Shown here one piece after another: positions 1 through 8,942 of a DNA stretch of 64,000 nucleotides. The position numbers and the translations under genes were made by a program. The DNA is taken from assembly GCF_021730615.1 (NCBI RefSeq), contig NZ_JAJLMN010000001.1:2232501-2296500 (forward strand). Direction: 5' to 3'. Under the pieces are notes generated by a model. That model was not told where the DNA came from. It saw only the letters and a program-made list of their open reading frames with translations, and did not search any database. Within the stretch, counting starts at the first letter, position 1; every line of letters starts with the position of its first letter. The DNA is from Lichenibacterium dinghuense. GTDB lineage: Bacteria; Pseudomonadota; Alphaproteobacteria; Rhizobiales; Beijerinckiaceae.

Positions 1-2
1 GG

Positions 3-1991
3 CACGAGGAGCGCAGCCTTGTCGACGTCATCTGGTTCCCGACCGGCGGGGGAAAGACCGAGGCCTATCTTGGCCTCACGGCGCTCGTGATCCTGCTCCG
101 CAGGTTACGTAATCCGGTCGACGCGGGTACCACCGTCCTCATGCGCTACACCCTGCGGCTGCTAACCACGCAGCAGTTCCAGCGGGCGGCGTCGCTCATC
201 TGCGCGCTCGAACTGGTCCGTCGGGAAAATCCGAAGCGTTTCGGTGACCTGCCCATCACCATCGGGCTGTGGCTGGGTTCGTCAGTGACCCCGAACAGGG
301 ACGCCGCCGCCAGCGTGGCGTTCGGCAAGTTGACTTCCGAAGGGGGCGACAACCCCTTCGTGATCCTGTCCTGCCCCTGGTGCGGGATCGACATGGGGCC
401 GCACGACTACGACGGCGCTACCCGCATATTCGGCTACCGGCGCGAGAAGAGGCCGGGCGGGGACCAGCACGTACGCTTCCGCTGCGAGGACCCCGGCTGC
501 GCCTTCTCGACGGCGGATGGATTGCCCCTGGAGGTCGTGGACGAGGGCATCTATCGGGAGCCGCCAACACTACTGATCGGCACCGTCGACAAGTTCGCGA
601 TGATGCCGTGGAACCCCGAGGCACGACACCTTTTTGGCATCGACAACGAGAACGCGGTTACGCCTCCTGAGCTGGTGATCCAGGACGAGCTGCACCTCAT
701 CTCCGGGCCTCTCGGCTCCATGGTCGGCCACTACGAGACCGTGATCGACGAGTTCACGACCCGCGTGGCTGACGGGGTCCGTATCCCCGCGAAGATCGTG
801 GCGTCGACAGCTACGATCGCACGCGCCGGACAGCAGGTGAAAGCTGTCTACGGTCGCGACGCCAAGCTCTTCCCGCCCCAGGGGCTCAGGGCGGGTGAAT
901 CGTTCTTCGCGCGTGAAGGATCCGGGCAGGCTGGCCGCACCTACGTCGGCGTCCTCGCCACGGCCGTTCCCTCGCACGTCACGGCGCAGGTCCGCACTCT
1001 GGCAACCCTGCTCCAGGCTCCCGCTCTCGTGGAGGCGACGACCGGCCTTGACGCGCTTGTCGATCCCTACTGGTCGCTCATCGTCTACTTTAACAGCCTG
1101 CGGGAGCTCGGCCGGGCCTCCACGCTCGTGCAGGCCGACATCCGCGAGTACCTGAACGCGGTCTGGGACCGAATCGGGCTCTCCTTCGAGGCGACCTACG
1201 GCGCCCCGGATCAGCGGCGCTTCATCAACAACTTCGACGAGCTCACCAGCCGGATGCGCAGCAGTGACATCCCGGGCGTGCTGCAGAAGCTCTTTACGGC
1301 GAAGCCGTCCACAGAGACCGTCGACCTCTGCTACGCGACCAACATGATCCAGGTCGGCTTGGACGTGCCGCGCCTCAGCATCATGTCGATCGTCGGTCAG
1401 CCGAAGGGGGCATCGGAATACATCCAGGCTTCGAGCCGCGTGGGCCGCGGGCGCGACAAGCCGGGGCTTGTCATTACCAATTTCAACCCATTCAAGCCTC
1501 GCGACCGGTCACATTTCGAGAGCTTCAGGCCATTTCATGAGAACGCCTACCGGCACGTGGAGCCGACCAGCGTGACGCCTTTCTCGATCCCGGTCTGCGA
1601 GCGTGCCATCCACGCCCTGGCTGTGGCCGTCGTGCGCTTCCGCTACCCGCAGCATCGCGACAGGCCGAACCTTGGGCTGTCGGACGCCGAGCGGAAGGCG
1701 GTGACCGCCATCGTCATGGATAGGGTCGCCCTGGTAGATCGCGACGAGGTGTCGAGGGCGCGCGCCACCCTCGACCGGTTTCTCGACGATTGGCAGCGTC
1801 GGAAACCCCAGAACTACGGAAAGGTGTCCGAGATCCCGGACGATCCGCTGATCTATCCGGCAGGGCGGGCGCTCCCGCAGAACCTCAATCACCTCATCGG
1901 AACGGTCAAGGCGACCGCAACGTCGATGCGGAACGTCGATGCGGACTGCGAGGCCACCCTGGTCTCGGCCTACGCGAGCGGGAGCGTCTGA
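3..1991 (+). CDS. drmA: DISARM helicase DrmA, C-terminal part (5' end outside window)
   Basis: The reading frame is open from the first bases of the window, so the N-terminus is missing. Counting from base 3, a Walker A motif (PTGGGKTEAYLG) lies at about residues 12-23, a split zinc ribbon has Cys at 124, 127, 161 and 166, the DExH box reads DELH at 228-231, and a motif VI-like QASSRVGRGR starts near 475. This SF2 helicase with an inserted zinc ribbon, followed directly by a DUF1998 protein, is the hallmark of the DISARM core, in which DrmA and DrmB restrict incoming phage DNA. Its TGA overlaps the drmB ATG by one base (TGATG), implying translational coupling. The assignment to DISARM is from motifs and gene order; the missing part prevents a full-length comparison. 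Confidence 0.85.
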   Translation, partial: HEERSLVDVIWFPTGGGKTEAYLGLTALVILLRRLRNPVDAGTTVLMRYTLRLLTTQQFQRAASLICALELVRRENPKRFGDLPITIGLWLGSSVTPNRDAAASVAFGKLTSEGGDNPFVILSCPWCGIDMGPHDYDGATRIFGYRREKRPGGDQHVRFRCEDPGCAFSTADGLPLEVVDEGIYREPPTLLIGTVDKFAMMPWNPEARHLFGIDNENAVTPPELVIQDELHLISGPLGSMVGHYETVIDEFTTRVADGVRIPAKIVASTATIARAGQQVKAVYGRDAKLFPPQGLRAGESFFAREGSGQAGRTYVGVLATAVPSHVTAQVRTLATLLQAPALVEATTGLDALVDPYWSLIVYFNSLRELGRASTLVQADIREYLNAVWDRIGLSFEATYGAPDQRRFINNFDELTSRMRSSDIPGVLQKLFTAKPSTETVDLCYATNMIQVGLDVPRLSIMSIVGQPKGASEYIQASSRVGRGRDKPGLVITNFNPFKPRDRSHFESFRPFHENAYRHVEPTSVTPFSIPVCERAIHALAVAVVRFRYPQHRDRPNLGLSDAERKAVTAIVMDRVALVDRDEVSRARATLDRFLDDWQRRKPQNYGKVSEIPDDPLIYPAGRALPQNLNHLIGTVKATATSMRNVDADCEATLVSAYASGSV

Positions 1992-3865
1992 TGAGGTCGG
2001 GGTTCAGAGGGCACTTCGGCAAGGGCAAAGCCAGGGGCGCCCAGATGCAGCCTAGGAAGCTGCCGCGGCGGCGTCCCATACGCAGGTCGCAGGTCATCAG
2101 CCCCTTCGGAATCGGCGCGATCAACGACTTCAGGAACGACGAGGCCCTGATGTGCGCGGGGCTGGACCAGTGGTTCCCGGACGGGGCCGCACTGGATCCG
2201 GCTCTGGTCGTGAACGAAGAGCGGCTGGAGGCGCGCCTTGGGTGCAGCCACTTCAGGAAGCCCCCGGATTTTGGGGAGGGCGAGGGCAGCCCTAAGGTCA
2301 AGATCCCTCATGTCCGCTTTCCGCTGTGGCACTACTGCCCGCGATGTTTCCGCATGGGCAAGACGACGATCTTCGGCGGCCAGCCGCAATGCACGGAGTG
2401 CAAGAGCAAGGCGGGTCACGGCAGGCGGATGATCCCCGTCCGCATCGTGGCCATCTGCGAGCACGGACACATCGAGGACTTTCCGTTCCAGAACTGGATC
2501 GACTGCGCCTGCAGCGACGCCGATCGCAAGCTGTTCTTCAAGGCGGGGCGGAGCGCTGCCAGCCTCGCCGGCATCAAGATAAACTGCGACAAATGCAAGA
2601 AGAGCCGCTCCTTGGCAGGCTCCTTCGACAAGGATGCCCTGACGGGCTACAAGCAGTGCGGCGGCGCCCAGCCCTGGCTGGGCCGCGAAACCGGTGTGAC
2701 AACGTGCGGGCAGGCCCTGCAGACCGTCCAGCGAGGCGGGGCGAACGTCTACTTCCCCCTCGTCACTAGCTCGATTTACATCCCGCCAACACGGACCGCA
2801 GAGGGCGACCTGATCGCCCGAGTTCTCGACAACCCGACCGTGTGGCGCACGCTCACTAGCGTCACGGTGGATGGGAAGGTGCCGAAAGAAGCCTGCGCGA
2901 TGATCGCGGGCGTGTACCAAGTCGATGCCGACGCACTCGCCAAGGCCGTGGCAACCCGTCTCGCGGGATCTGCCGCCCTGGTGGTGGCGACGACCGAGGA
3001 GGAATTTCGCAAACAGGAATACGATGTCCTTAGGAGCGGCGGCGGAAGGCCCCAGGACGACCTGTTCGTGGAACGCATCGAGGGCAGCCGCTACGGCTGG
3101 CTCGGCCGCTTCGTCGCTGGCATCGGTCTCGTTCGCAAACTGCGCGAGACGCGGGTGCATGTCGGATTCTCCCGGCTCATGCCCCAGACGGACCGCGGTG
3201 ATCCGGCCGTCCAGCCACTCGGGATCGCCGATACCATCGATTGGCTCCCAGCAATCGAGGTGCGTGGTGAGGGGATCTTCGTCGAGTTGAGGGCCGACGC
3301 AATAGAGGAATGGCTCAGGGACGGCGTCGCTGGCAAGCGTGTCAGGCCGCTCATCGGCGGGTACAATCACAAGCGGGTCGGGAGGAGGCTGGCGGCAAGG
3401 CCGGTCGACGCGCGGTTCATCATGATCCAGACGCTTGCCCACGCCCTCATCAAGGAGCTGACGTTCACCTGCGGCTACGGCTCCTCGTCGCTGCGTGAGC
3501 GCCTGTACTGCAGTATCGAGATCCCCAAGCAGCCCATGAATGGATTCCTGATCTACACGGCGTCCGGCGATTCCGAAGGCACGCTGGGGGGGCTCGTCGC
3601 GCAGGCGGCGCCCGGACGCTTCGAGACGCTGGTGCACGACGCGCTCGCCAGGGCATCATGGTGCTCGAACGACCCGGTCTGCATGGAAAGTCCTGACGAG
3701 GGGGCGTTCTCGTCTAATCTCGCAGCCTGCCACAGCTGCGTGCTGCTGCCAGAAACGAGCTGCGAGGAGGGTAACAGGCTGCTCGACCGGGCGCTGCTGG
3801 CCGGCACTTTCGACGATCCCGACGTCGGCTTCTTCCGGGATCTCGATTTCTCCTGGGCGCAGTGA
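1991..3865 (+). CDS. drmB: DISARM protein DrmB (DUF1998)
   Basis: This 624-residue protein has the Cys pairs expected of DrmB/DUF1998: CPRC at 116-119, C134/C137, a CEHGHIEDF segment, CDKC, and a C-terminal CHSCVLLPETSC block. DrmB is the partner of the DrmA helicase in DISARM; its biochemical role is coupled to DrmA in binding and restricting DNA. An open frame continues upstream to 1790, but the ATG at 1991 overlaps the drmA stop and gives a normal DrmB N-terminus (SPFGIGAINDF motif shortly after), so I take that start. The stop overlaps the next gene by 4 bases (GTGA). Identification is strong because of both motifs and context. Confidence 0.88.
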   Translation: MRSGFRGHFGKGKARGAQMQPRKLPRRRPIRRSQVISPFGIGAINDFRNDEALMCAGLDQWFPDGAALDPALVVNEERLEARLGCSHFRKPPDFGEGEGSPKVKIPHVRFPLWHYCPRCFRMGKTTIFGGQPQCTECKSKAGHGRRMIPVRIVAICEHGHIEDFPFQNWIDCACSDADRKLFFKAGRSAASLAGIKINCDKCKKSRSLAGSFDKDALTGYKQCGGAQPWLGRETGVTTCGQALQTVQRGGANVYFPLVTSSIYIPPTRTAEGDLIARVLDNPTVWRTLTSVTVDGKVPKEACAMIAGVYQVDADALAKAVATRLAGSAALVVATTEEEFRKQEYDVLRSGGGRPQDDLFVERIEGSRYGWLGRFVAGIGLVRKLRETRVHVGFSRLMPQTDRGDPAVQPLGIADTIDWLPAIEVRGEGIFVELRADAIEEWLRDGVAGKRVRPLIGGYNHKRVGRRLAARPVDARFIMIQTLAHALIKELTFTCGYGSSSLRERLYCSIEIPKQPMNGFLIYTASGDSEGTLGGLVAQAAPGRFETLVHDALARASWCSNDPVCMESPDEGAFSSNLAACHSCVLLPETSCEEGNRLLDRALLAGTFDDPDVGFFRDLDFSWAQ

Positions 3866-4344
3866 GCGAAGCTCCGCCCGACGATGGGGCGCCGAAGAGG
3901 CTGCATCGCGGCGACATTATGAGCCCCGAAACCCGGAGCGCGGTAATGTCGCGCATCCGGGGAAAGGGAACCAAGCCGGAGACGACCATTCAGGCCCGGC
4001 TGGAGGCGAAGGGGGTCGCCTTCGAGATGCATGCCCGCGATCTGCCGGGCCGGCCCGACTTCGTGATGCGGGCGCAGCGGGTCGCGGTGTTCGTGGATGG
4101 CGACTTCTGGCACGGGCACCGGTTCGACGAATGGCGCCTGAAACTCTCGGAGAAGTGGGAGGCCAAGATCACGGCGAACATCGCCCGCGATCGCCGCAAC
4201 AGGACCGCCCTCAGGAAGGCGGGCTGGTCGGTGGTTCGGGTCTGGGAATATCAGGTCAAAGCATCGCCCGCGCGCTGTGTACGCCGCATCGTCGCGGCAT
4301 GCGCGAAGTCCCCACAGGCATCGGTTCCGTCCGATGCCCCTTGA
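3862..4344 (+). CDS. vsr: Vsr-family DNA mismatch endonuclease
   Basis: A 160-residue protein with the Vsr fold signatures: the N-terminal SPETRSAVMSRIRGKGTKPE segment, RPDF with the metal-binding Asp at 66, and DGDFWHGH at 79-86. Vsr nicks DNA at T:G mismatches left when 5-methylcytosine deaminates, so its position directly before a C5-methyltransferase makes sense. It starts at GTG 3862, overlapping the drmB stop by 4 bases, which places it in the DISARM operon; an ATG at 3919 is possible but would cut the conserved N-terminus. Compared with E. coli Vsr, the active-site His64 is Asp here, and the zinc ligands Cys66 and Cys73 are Asp and Phe, so the zinc site seems lost. It could act as a nuclease of the defence system rather than only in repair. 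Confidence 0.85.
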   Translation: MSEAPPDDGAPKRLHRGDIMSPETRSAVMSRIRGKGTKPETTIQARLEAKGVAFEMHARDLPGRPDFVMRAQRVAVFVDGDFWHGHRFDEWRLKLSEKWEAKITANIARDRRNRTALRKAGWSVVRVWEYQVKASPARCVRRIVAACAKSPQASVPSDAP

Positions 4345-4453
4345 TAATCAGCCAAGATCCACAGGAGCTGTTTCCTTCAGGTGTTGTTCGTTGGCAGCCG
4401 ACCTGGCAGCCTGGCTGGTGTAGCTTGACCGAGCGTGGGCAGGGCCTCAGGGG

Positions 4454-5491
4454 GTGGTAGTGGTTCGGACGGTTGATCTCTTCTGTGGAGGAGGCCTCAG
4501 CAGCTGGGGAGCCAGCATGGCCGGCGCCGAGATCGTGGCCGCCGTCGATGCCTGGGATGTCGCCGCGCGCACCTTCAAGCGCAATTTTCCGCACGCGAGG
4601 GTCGTCAACAAGCGCCTCTCCATGGACGCAGGTCCCGAGATCCTCGGCCGGGATATCGGCAAGATTGATCTGCTCATCGCATCCCCCGAATGCACCAACC
4701 ATTCGATCGCGAAGGGAAACAAGCCCCGTGACGAGGAAAGCCGGCGCTCGGGAAACTTCGTCGTTGAGTTCCTTCGGAAGATGGGCAGCTCCGCGCCCCG
4801 ATGGGTCGTCCTGGAGAACGTCACGCCGCTCCAGAACTGGAAAGGCTATGACGGGCTGCTCGGCGGCCTGAGGCTGCTTGGCTACGATGCGGAGCCGGTG
4901 GTGATCGACGCGTCCGAGTACGGCGTGCCGCAGGCGCGCAAGCGGCTCTTCGTGATCTGCGATCAGGAAGCCAAGCCCCGGATGCCAGAGCGGACGCATG
5001 TCGTGCCTGTCACGGCCCGTACCTTCATCCGGCCGTTCGGCACCTGGAAGGCGGGTCCGCTCTTCACGCCGACCCGGTCGGAGAACACGCTGGCCCGCGC
5101 CCGGGTGGGCATCGCCGCGCTCGGCGAGGGAAAGGACTTCCTCGTGATCTACTACGGGTCCGACAAGGCAGGGGGCTGGCAGTCCCTCGACCGGCCGCTG
5201 CGGACGATCACGACGCTTGACCGGTTCGGCCTCGTGCAGTGGCACGAGGGACAGCCCACCCTGCGCATGCTCCAAGTCCCAGAACTCCGTGATGCGATGG
5301 GGCTGGCGCCCCGCAAGCCGGCCCGCGGTCCCAGCGCCAACTTCAAGCTCACCGAGGGTAACCGGCGCGATCAGATCCGCATCATCGGCAATGGCGTGGC
5401 CGCACCGGTCATGACCGCTATCGTGCGCTCCCTGACCACGAATGTTCCGGTCGCCATTTCGACCCTCGCACCGATCGCCGTGGCTGCCTGA
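4454..5491 (+). CDS. DNA (cytosine-5-)-methyltransferase, DISARM DrmMII-like
   Basis: This 345-residue enzyme carries the C5-methyltransferase motifs in order: motif I DLFCGGG at 8-14, motif IV SPEC with the catalytic Cys at 80, motif VI ENV at 121-123, motif VIII QARKRLF at 160-166, and a C-terminal GNGVAAP. It transfers a methyl group from S-adenosylmethionine to cytosine; in class 2 DISARM such an enzyme (DrmMII) marks self DNA. The motif IV dipeptide is SPEC rather than the usual PPC. Start is GTG 4454 (GTG 4460 also possible), 109 bases after vsr. The target sequence cannot be read from the DNA. It is the last gene of the locus in the window. Confidence 0.88.
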   Translation: MVVVRTVDLFCGGGLSSWGASMAGAEIVAAVDAWDVAARTFKRNFPHARVVNKRLSMDAGPEILGRDIGKIDLLIASPECTNHSIAKGNKPRDEESRRSGNFVVEFLRKMGSSAPRWVVLENVTPLQNWKGYDGLLGGLRLLGYDAEPVVIDASEYGVPQARKRLFVICDQEAKPRMPERTHVVPVTARTFIRPFGTWKAGPLFTPTRSENTLARARVGIAALGEGKDFLVIYYGSDKAGGWQSLDRPLRTITTLDRFGLVQWHEGQPTLRMLQVPELRDAMGLAPRKPARGPSANFKLTEGNRRDQIRIIGNGVAAPVMTAIVRSLTTNVPVAISTLAPIAVAA

Positions 5492-6135
5492 CCCGCGGAT
5501 ACCGACACACACGAGCGCGTGGTCGCCGGGATCGACCGGCTGAAGGCCAGCCTCGTCGCGCACCGCGGATGTCCTCGGGGCCGCCTGCTCGCGCCGCTCG
5601 GCGCGTCCGTGCCTTTCATCTCCCCCCACCGCACGCCCAGCAACAATGACGTGTAGCTTGCTCGTGATGCATCCGAGGGGGTCAAAGTTGTATGCCGATA
5701 CCCATCACATAGGGGCCATTCTATACAAATATTCACATGCTACCTTGGCATCAAGGCGGACGACGCGCTGCTGACGTCCAAACAGACAGACATCTGACGC
5801 TTACCGCGGCGACCCACTTGGGCCGTCGCACCTATAGCTCTTTCGTCCGACAAGGGTCGACACCGGCCAGTAGGGTGTCGGCCCGCTCAAGGTCCGGAAG
5901 TGGCGTCTCCAGCTGTTCGGTGATCTGCCTCAACGTCCGCAAGGTGGCGACCCCTGAAAGTCGGGACTTGGCGCGATGCTGCCCTACGCGCCGACGAGGC
6001 GCTGGACTTCCACGGCACGAAGAGCGGTGGTGATGGCACGGGCGCGCGCTACAGCCCGTGGTCCCCCGCCGCGCTCCTGTCGCGTGCGGGGCCGCGTCGG
6101 TGACGGCCCGAGCCGTCGCCATCCCGGACGCCGCC
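5492..6135. other. Intergenic stretch with no confident gene
   Basis: About 640 bases separate the methyltransferase from the recombinase cassette. A short plus-strand frame directly after the methyltransferase (to a TAG near 5656) and a minus-strand frame ending at 5832 give peptides that look partly protein-like but have no recognisable motif and no good start. The part around 5640-5740 is clearly richer in A and T than its neighbours. I read this as decayed DNA at a junction between two accessory modules. Confidence 0.4.
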
Positions 6136-6741
6136 ATGCCCACCCCGCTCACCGATGCCCACCTCGCGCTGCTGCGAGCCGCCATTCACCATCCTGACTG
6201 CCTCCTGATCCCTCCGGACCGCCTGCTCGGCGCCGCCCGGGCCCGCATGGCGGCACGCCTCGTCGCCCTCGGCATGGCCGTGCCCGTCGCCGTCACGGCG
6301 GACGGGCCGAAGTGGCTCGCCGAGCCGGACGGGAGCCCCACCGGTCTCAAGCTCACCGAGGCCGGCCATAGCGCCGCATCGCCGGGGCCGGTGCAGGAAC
6401 CCGCTGCCGTCGTTGGCAGCAGCACCGACGGCCCCGACGCGGCAGGACCGATGGAGGGCATCCCGGGCGGCCTCCGACCGCCGCGGGTCGGCAGTAAGGC
6501 GGCGCTGCTGCTCGACCTCGTCGCTCGGGACGGTGGTGCCACTCTCAACAGCATCGCCGACGCGCTCGGCTGGCAGTGCCACACGGTCCGGGCCGCCCTG
6601 ACCCGCCTGCGCCAGGGCGGGACGCCGATCGAACGCGTGGCGGGGGAGGACGGCCGCAGCCTGTATCGCCTCGCGGTCGCACACCCGCGGCCGAATGAAA
6701 GAGCGATGGGCACCGCTGACGCTCAGGACGGCGCGGCATGA
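6136..6741 (+). CDS. DUF3489 domain protein (winged-helix type)
   Basis: A 201-residue protein. The C-terminal third (GSKAALLLDLVARDGGATLN, then GWQCHTVRAALTRLRQGG) matches the DUF3489 pattern, a predicted winged-helix DNA-binding domain. The N-terminal half (LTDAHLALLRAAIHHPDCLL) is a short helical region seen in relatives. I chose ATG 6136, since the frame upstream is compositionally odd. Its stop overlaps the DUF2924 gene by 4 bases, and that gene overlaps the recombinase, so the three are one translational unit. The likely role is DNA recognition or regulation for the recombinase, but that is inferred from the conserved neighbourhood alone. Confidence 0.8.
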   Translation: MPTPLTDAHLALLRAAIHHPDCLLIPPDRLLGAARARMAARLVALGMAVPVAVTADGPKWLAEPDGSPTGLKLTEAGHSAASPGPVQEPAAVVGSSTDGPDAAGPMEGIPGGLRPPRVGSKAALLLDLVARDGGATLNSIADALGWQCHTVRAALTRLRQGGTPIERVAGEDGRSLYRLAVAHPRPNERAMGTADAQDGAA

Positions 6742-7298
6742 GCGCGGCCCCTCCCCCGCCCTCTCCGGCCGACGCCGCCCGCCTCAGCCCCGAGCCGGGC
6801 CGGGCCGATCAGCAGCTCGCCGCCGACCTCGCCGCCCTGCCCGGCCTCGACCTCGACACCCTGCGCGCGCTCTGGCGCAGGCGGCTGCGCGGCACGCCGC
6901 CCGCCCTGGCGCGCCCGCTGCTGGTGCGGCTGCTCGCCTACCGGCTCCAGGCGCGCGCCTTCGGCGACCTCGACCCCGAGTCGGCCCGAGCGCTCGACCG
7001 CGTCGCAAAGGAGGGCAGCCGCCGACGGCAGGCCGGTGAGGCGCGCTCTGCGGCCGTGCCGCCCGTCGCCCCCGTGCCGCGTCCGACGGGCCTCAAGCCC
7101 GGCACGGTGCTGATGCGCGAGCACGGCGGCGAGACGTATCACGTCACCGTCGTCGCGGGCGGCTTCGCTTGGCGCGGCGCCACCTACGCCAGCCTGTCCG
7201 AGATCGCCCGCGCCATCACGGGCACGCGCTGGAACGGGCCGCGCTTCTTCGGGCTGCGGGAGCCCGCCAAGCGCGGCGGCGACGGGGCTGCGCCATGA
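6738..7298 (+). CDS. DUF2924 domain protein
   Basis: A 186-residue protein with the DUF2924 signatures: LRALWRRRLRGTPPALARPLLVRLLAYRLQ split over residues 43-72, and a C-terminal GTVLMREHGGETYHV followed by WRGATYASLSEIARAITGT. The C-terminal part resembles small DNA-binding domains of the restriction-associated type (a RAMA/SBDS-like impression; not proven). It starts at ATG 6738 inside the end of the DUF3489 gene and ends in an ATGA overlap with the recombinase. Such DUF2924 genes very often accompany large serine recombinases in alphaproteobacteria. The function is unknown. Confidence 0.82.
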   Translation: MSAAPPPPSPADAARLSPEPGRADQQLAADLAALPGLDLDTLRALWRRRLRGTPPALARPLLVRLLAYRLQARAFGDLDPESARALDRVAKEGSRRRQAGEARSAAVPPVAPVPRPTGLKPGTVLMREHGGETYHVTVVAGGFAWRGATYASLSEIARAITGTRWNGPRFFGLREPAKRGGDGAAP

Positions 7299-8914
7299 GC
7301 AGCCTCGCCGACCGCGGTCGCGGTGCGCCCGCCGCGGCCAGCAAGCCGCTCCGCTGCGCCATTTACACCCGCAAGTCGACCGAGTACGGCCTCGAGCAGG
7401 AGTTCAACTCCCTCGACAACCAGCGCGAGGCCGGCGAGGCCTACGTGAAGAGCCAGGCGCACGAGGGCTGGCGCCCCCTGCCAGAACTCTACGACGATGG
7501 CGGCTTCTCCGGCGGCAGCCTGGAGCGGCCGGCCCTGAAGCGCCTGCTCAGCGAGGTCGAGGCCGGGCGGGTCGACGTCGTGGTGGTCTACAAAGTCGAC
7601 CGCCTCACCCGCTCGCTGGCCGACTTCGCCAAGCTCGTCGAGCTGTTCGACCGGCACGGCGTCAGCTTCGTGTCGGTGACGCAGGCCTTCAACACCACGA
7701 GCAGCATGGGGCGCCTCACCCTCAACGTGCTGCTGTCCTTCGCCCAGTTCGAGCGCGAGGTGACGGGCGAGCGCATCCGCGACAAGATCGCGGCGTCCCG
7801 GCGCAAGGGGATGCGCACCGGCGGGCCGGTGCCGCTCGGCTACCGCGTGGTCGACAAGAAGCTCGTGCCCGAACCGTCCGAGGCCGAGACGGTGCGGTCC
7901 ATCTTCGCCCGCTACCTCGCGGCGGGCTCGCTCGGGGCGCTGATGGCCGAGCTCGATGCGGGCGGAATCATCACCAAGGTGAGCCCACGGCGGGACGGCA
8001 GCGTGCGGGGCGGGGTGCGCTTCACCTTGGGCTCACTCGCCGCGCTGCTGAAGAACCGGTGCTACGTCGGCGAGGTGGTGCACAAGGGCCGGCACTTCCC
8101 CGGCGAACACACCGGCATCGTCGATCCCGAGCTGTTCGATGCCGTGCAGAAGCAGCTCGCAACCGGGGCGCGGCGGGCGGGCCAGGACAACCGGGCCGCC
8201 CCTGCCCTGCTGACCGGTCTCATCCGCGACAGCCGCGGCCACCGCATGACGCCGAGCACGGCACAGAAGAAGGGTCTGCACTACCGCTACTACGTGTCCT
8301 CTGTGCTGGCTCAGGGCCGCAAGGCCGAGGCGGGGAGCCGGCCGCGGGTGGCCGCGCCCGACGTCGAGGCGATGGTGTTGGACGCCCTGCGCGGGGCCGG
8401 CCTGATCGCGCCCGACGCGGCGGAGATGCAGGCGGCGTGGCTGGCGGGCGCGGTGTCCGAGGTCGTGGTCCACGCGGACCGGCTTGAGATCGCCCTCCAG
8501 GCCGCTCCGGAGAGCCGTGACGCCGAGACCCTCACCGTGCCCTGGCCGGCGCCGCCGCGACGCCGGCGAGGCATCCTGGGCGCGCCCGAGGACGCCGAGG
8601 TCCGGCCGATCCGGGCCGAGGCGCGGGCGCGCCTCGTGCAGGCCATCGCCGACGGCCGGGCTTGGCTGGCGGACCTCACGTCGGGCAGGGCTCGCGACAC
8701 GCGCTCCATCGCGCTACGGGAAGGCTTCAGCGACCGGCACATCAGGACGACGGTCAACCTCGCCCTGCTGGCCCCCGACATCGTCAAGGCGGCGCTCGAC
8801 GGCACGCTGCCCGACGGCATCGGCGTGGTGCGCCTGGGCGAGGTCGGGATGGGCTGGGCCGAACAGCGCGCCGCGCTGCGGCTGGTGTGGGGACGGCCCC
8901 CACGCTCCAGATGA
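7295..8914 (+). CDS. Large serine recombinase (resolvase/invertase family)
   Basis: This 539-residue recombinase begins with a resolvase domain: YTRKST with the predicted nucleophile Ser28, then SLDNQREA, DDGGFSGG and YKVDRLTRS. A recombinase (PF07508-like) domain follows with GPVPLGYRV and a long C-terminal region. Unlike many relatives, the segment LLTGLIRDSRGHRMTP lacks the zinc-ribbon cysteines. Such enzymes catalyse site-specific integration, excision or inversion through a Ser-DNA intermediate. ATG 7295 is chosen because it overlaps the DUF2924 stop (ATGA); an open frame upstream is antisense-like. No att sites could be identified within the window, so the mobile unit it serves is unknown. 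Confidence 0.9.
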   Translation: MSSLADRGRGAPAAASKPLRCAIYTRKSTEYGLEQEFNSLDNQREAGEAYVKSQAHEGWRPLPELYDDGGFSGGSLERPALKRLLSEVEAGRVDVVVVYKVDRLTRSLADFAKLVELFDRHGVSFVSVTQAFNTTSSMGRLTLNVLLSFAQFEREVTGERIRDKIAASRRKGMRTGGPVPLGYRVVDKKLVPEPSEAETVRSIFARYLAAGSLGALMAELDAGGIITKVSPRRDGSVRGGVRFTLGSLAALLKNRCYVGEVVHKGRHFPGEHTGIVDPELFDAVQKQLATGARRAGQDNRAAPALLTGLIRDSRGHRMTPSTAQKKGLHYRYYVSSVLAQGRKAEAGSRPRVAAPDVEAMVLDALRGAGLIAPDAAEMQAAWLAGAVSEVVVHADRLEIALQAAPESRDAETLTVPWPAPPRRRRGILGAPEDAEVRPIRAEARARLVQAIADGRAWLADLTSGRARDTRSIALREGFSDRHIRTTVNLALLAPDIVKAALDGTLPDGIGVVRLGEVGMGWAEQRAALRLVWGRPPRSR

Positions 8915-8942
8915 GGATGTCCCGGCTGCGCTGGCTGAGGGC

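Noticed and set aside
1970-3637. 555-codon minus-strand frame opposite drmB
   Set aside because: It is an antisense frame caused by GC-rich codon use; its translation is Arg/Pro/Ala-rich with no motif, while drmB on the other strand is clear.
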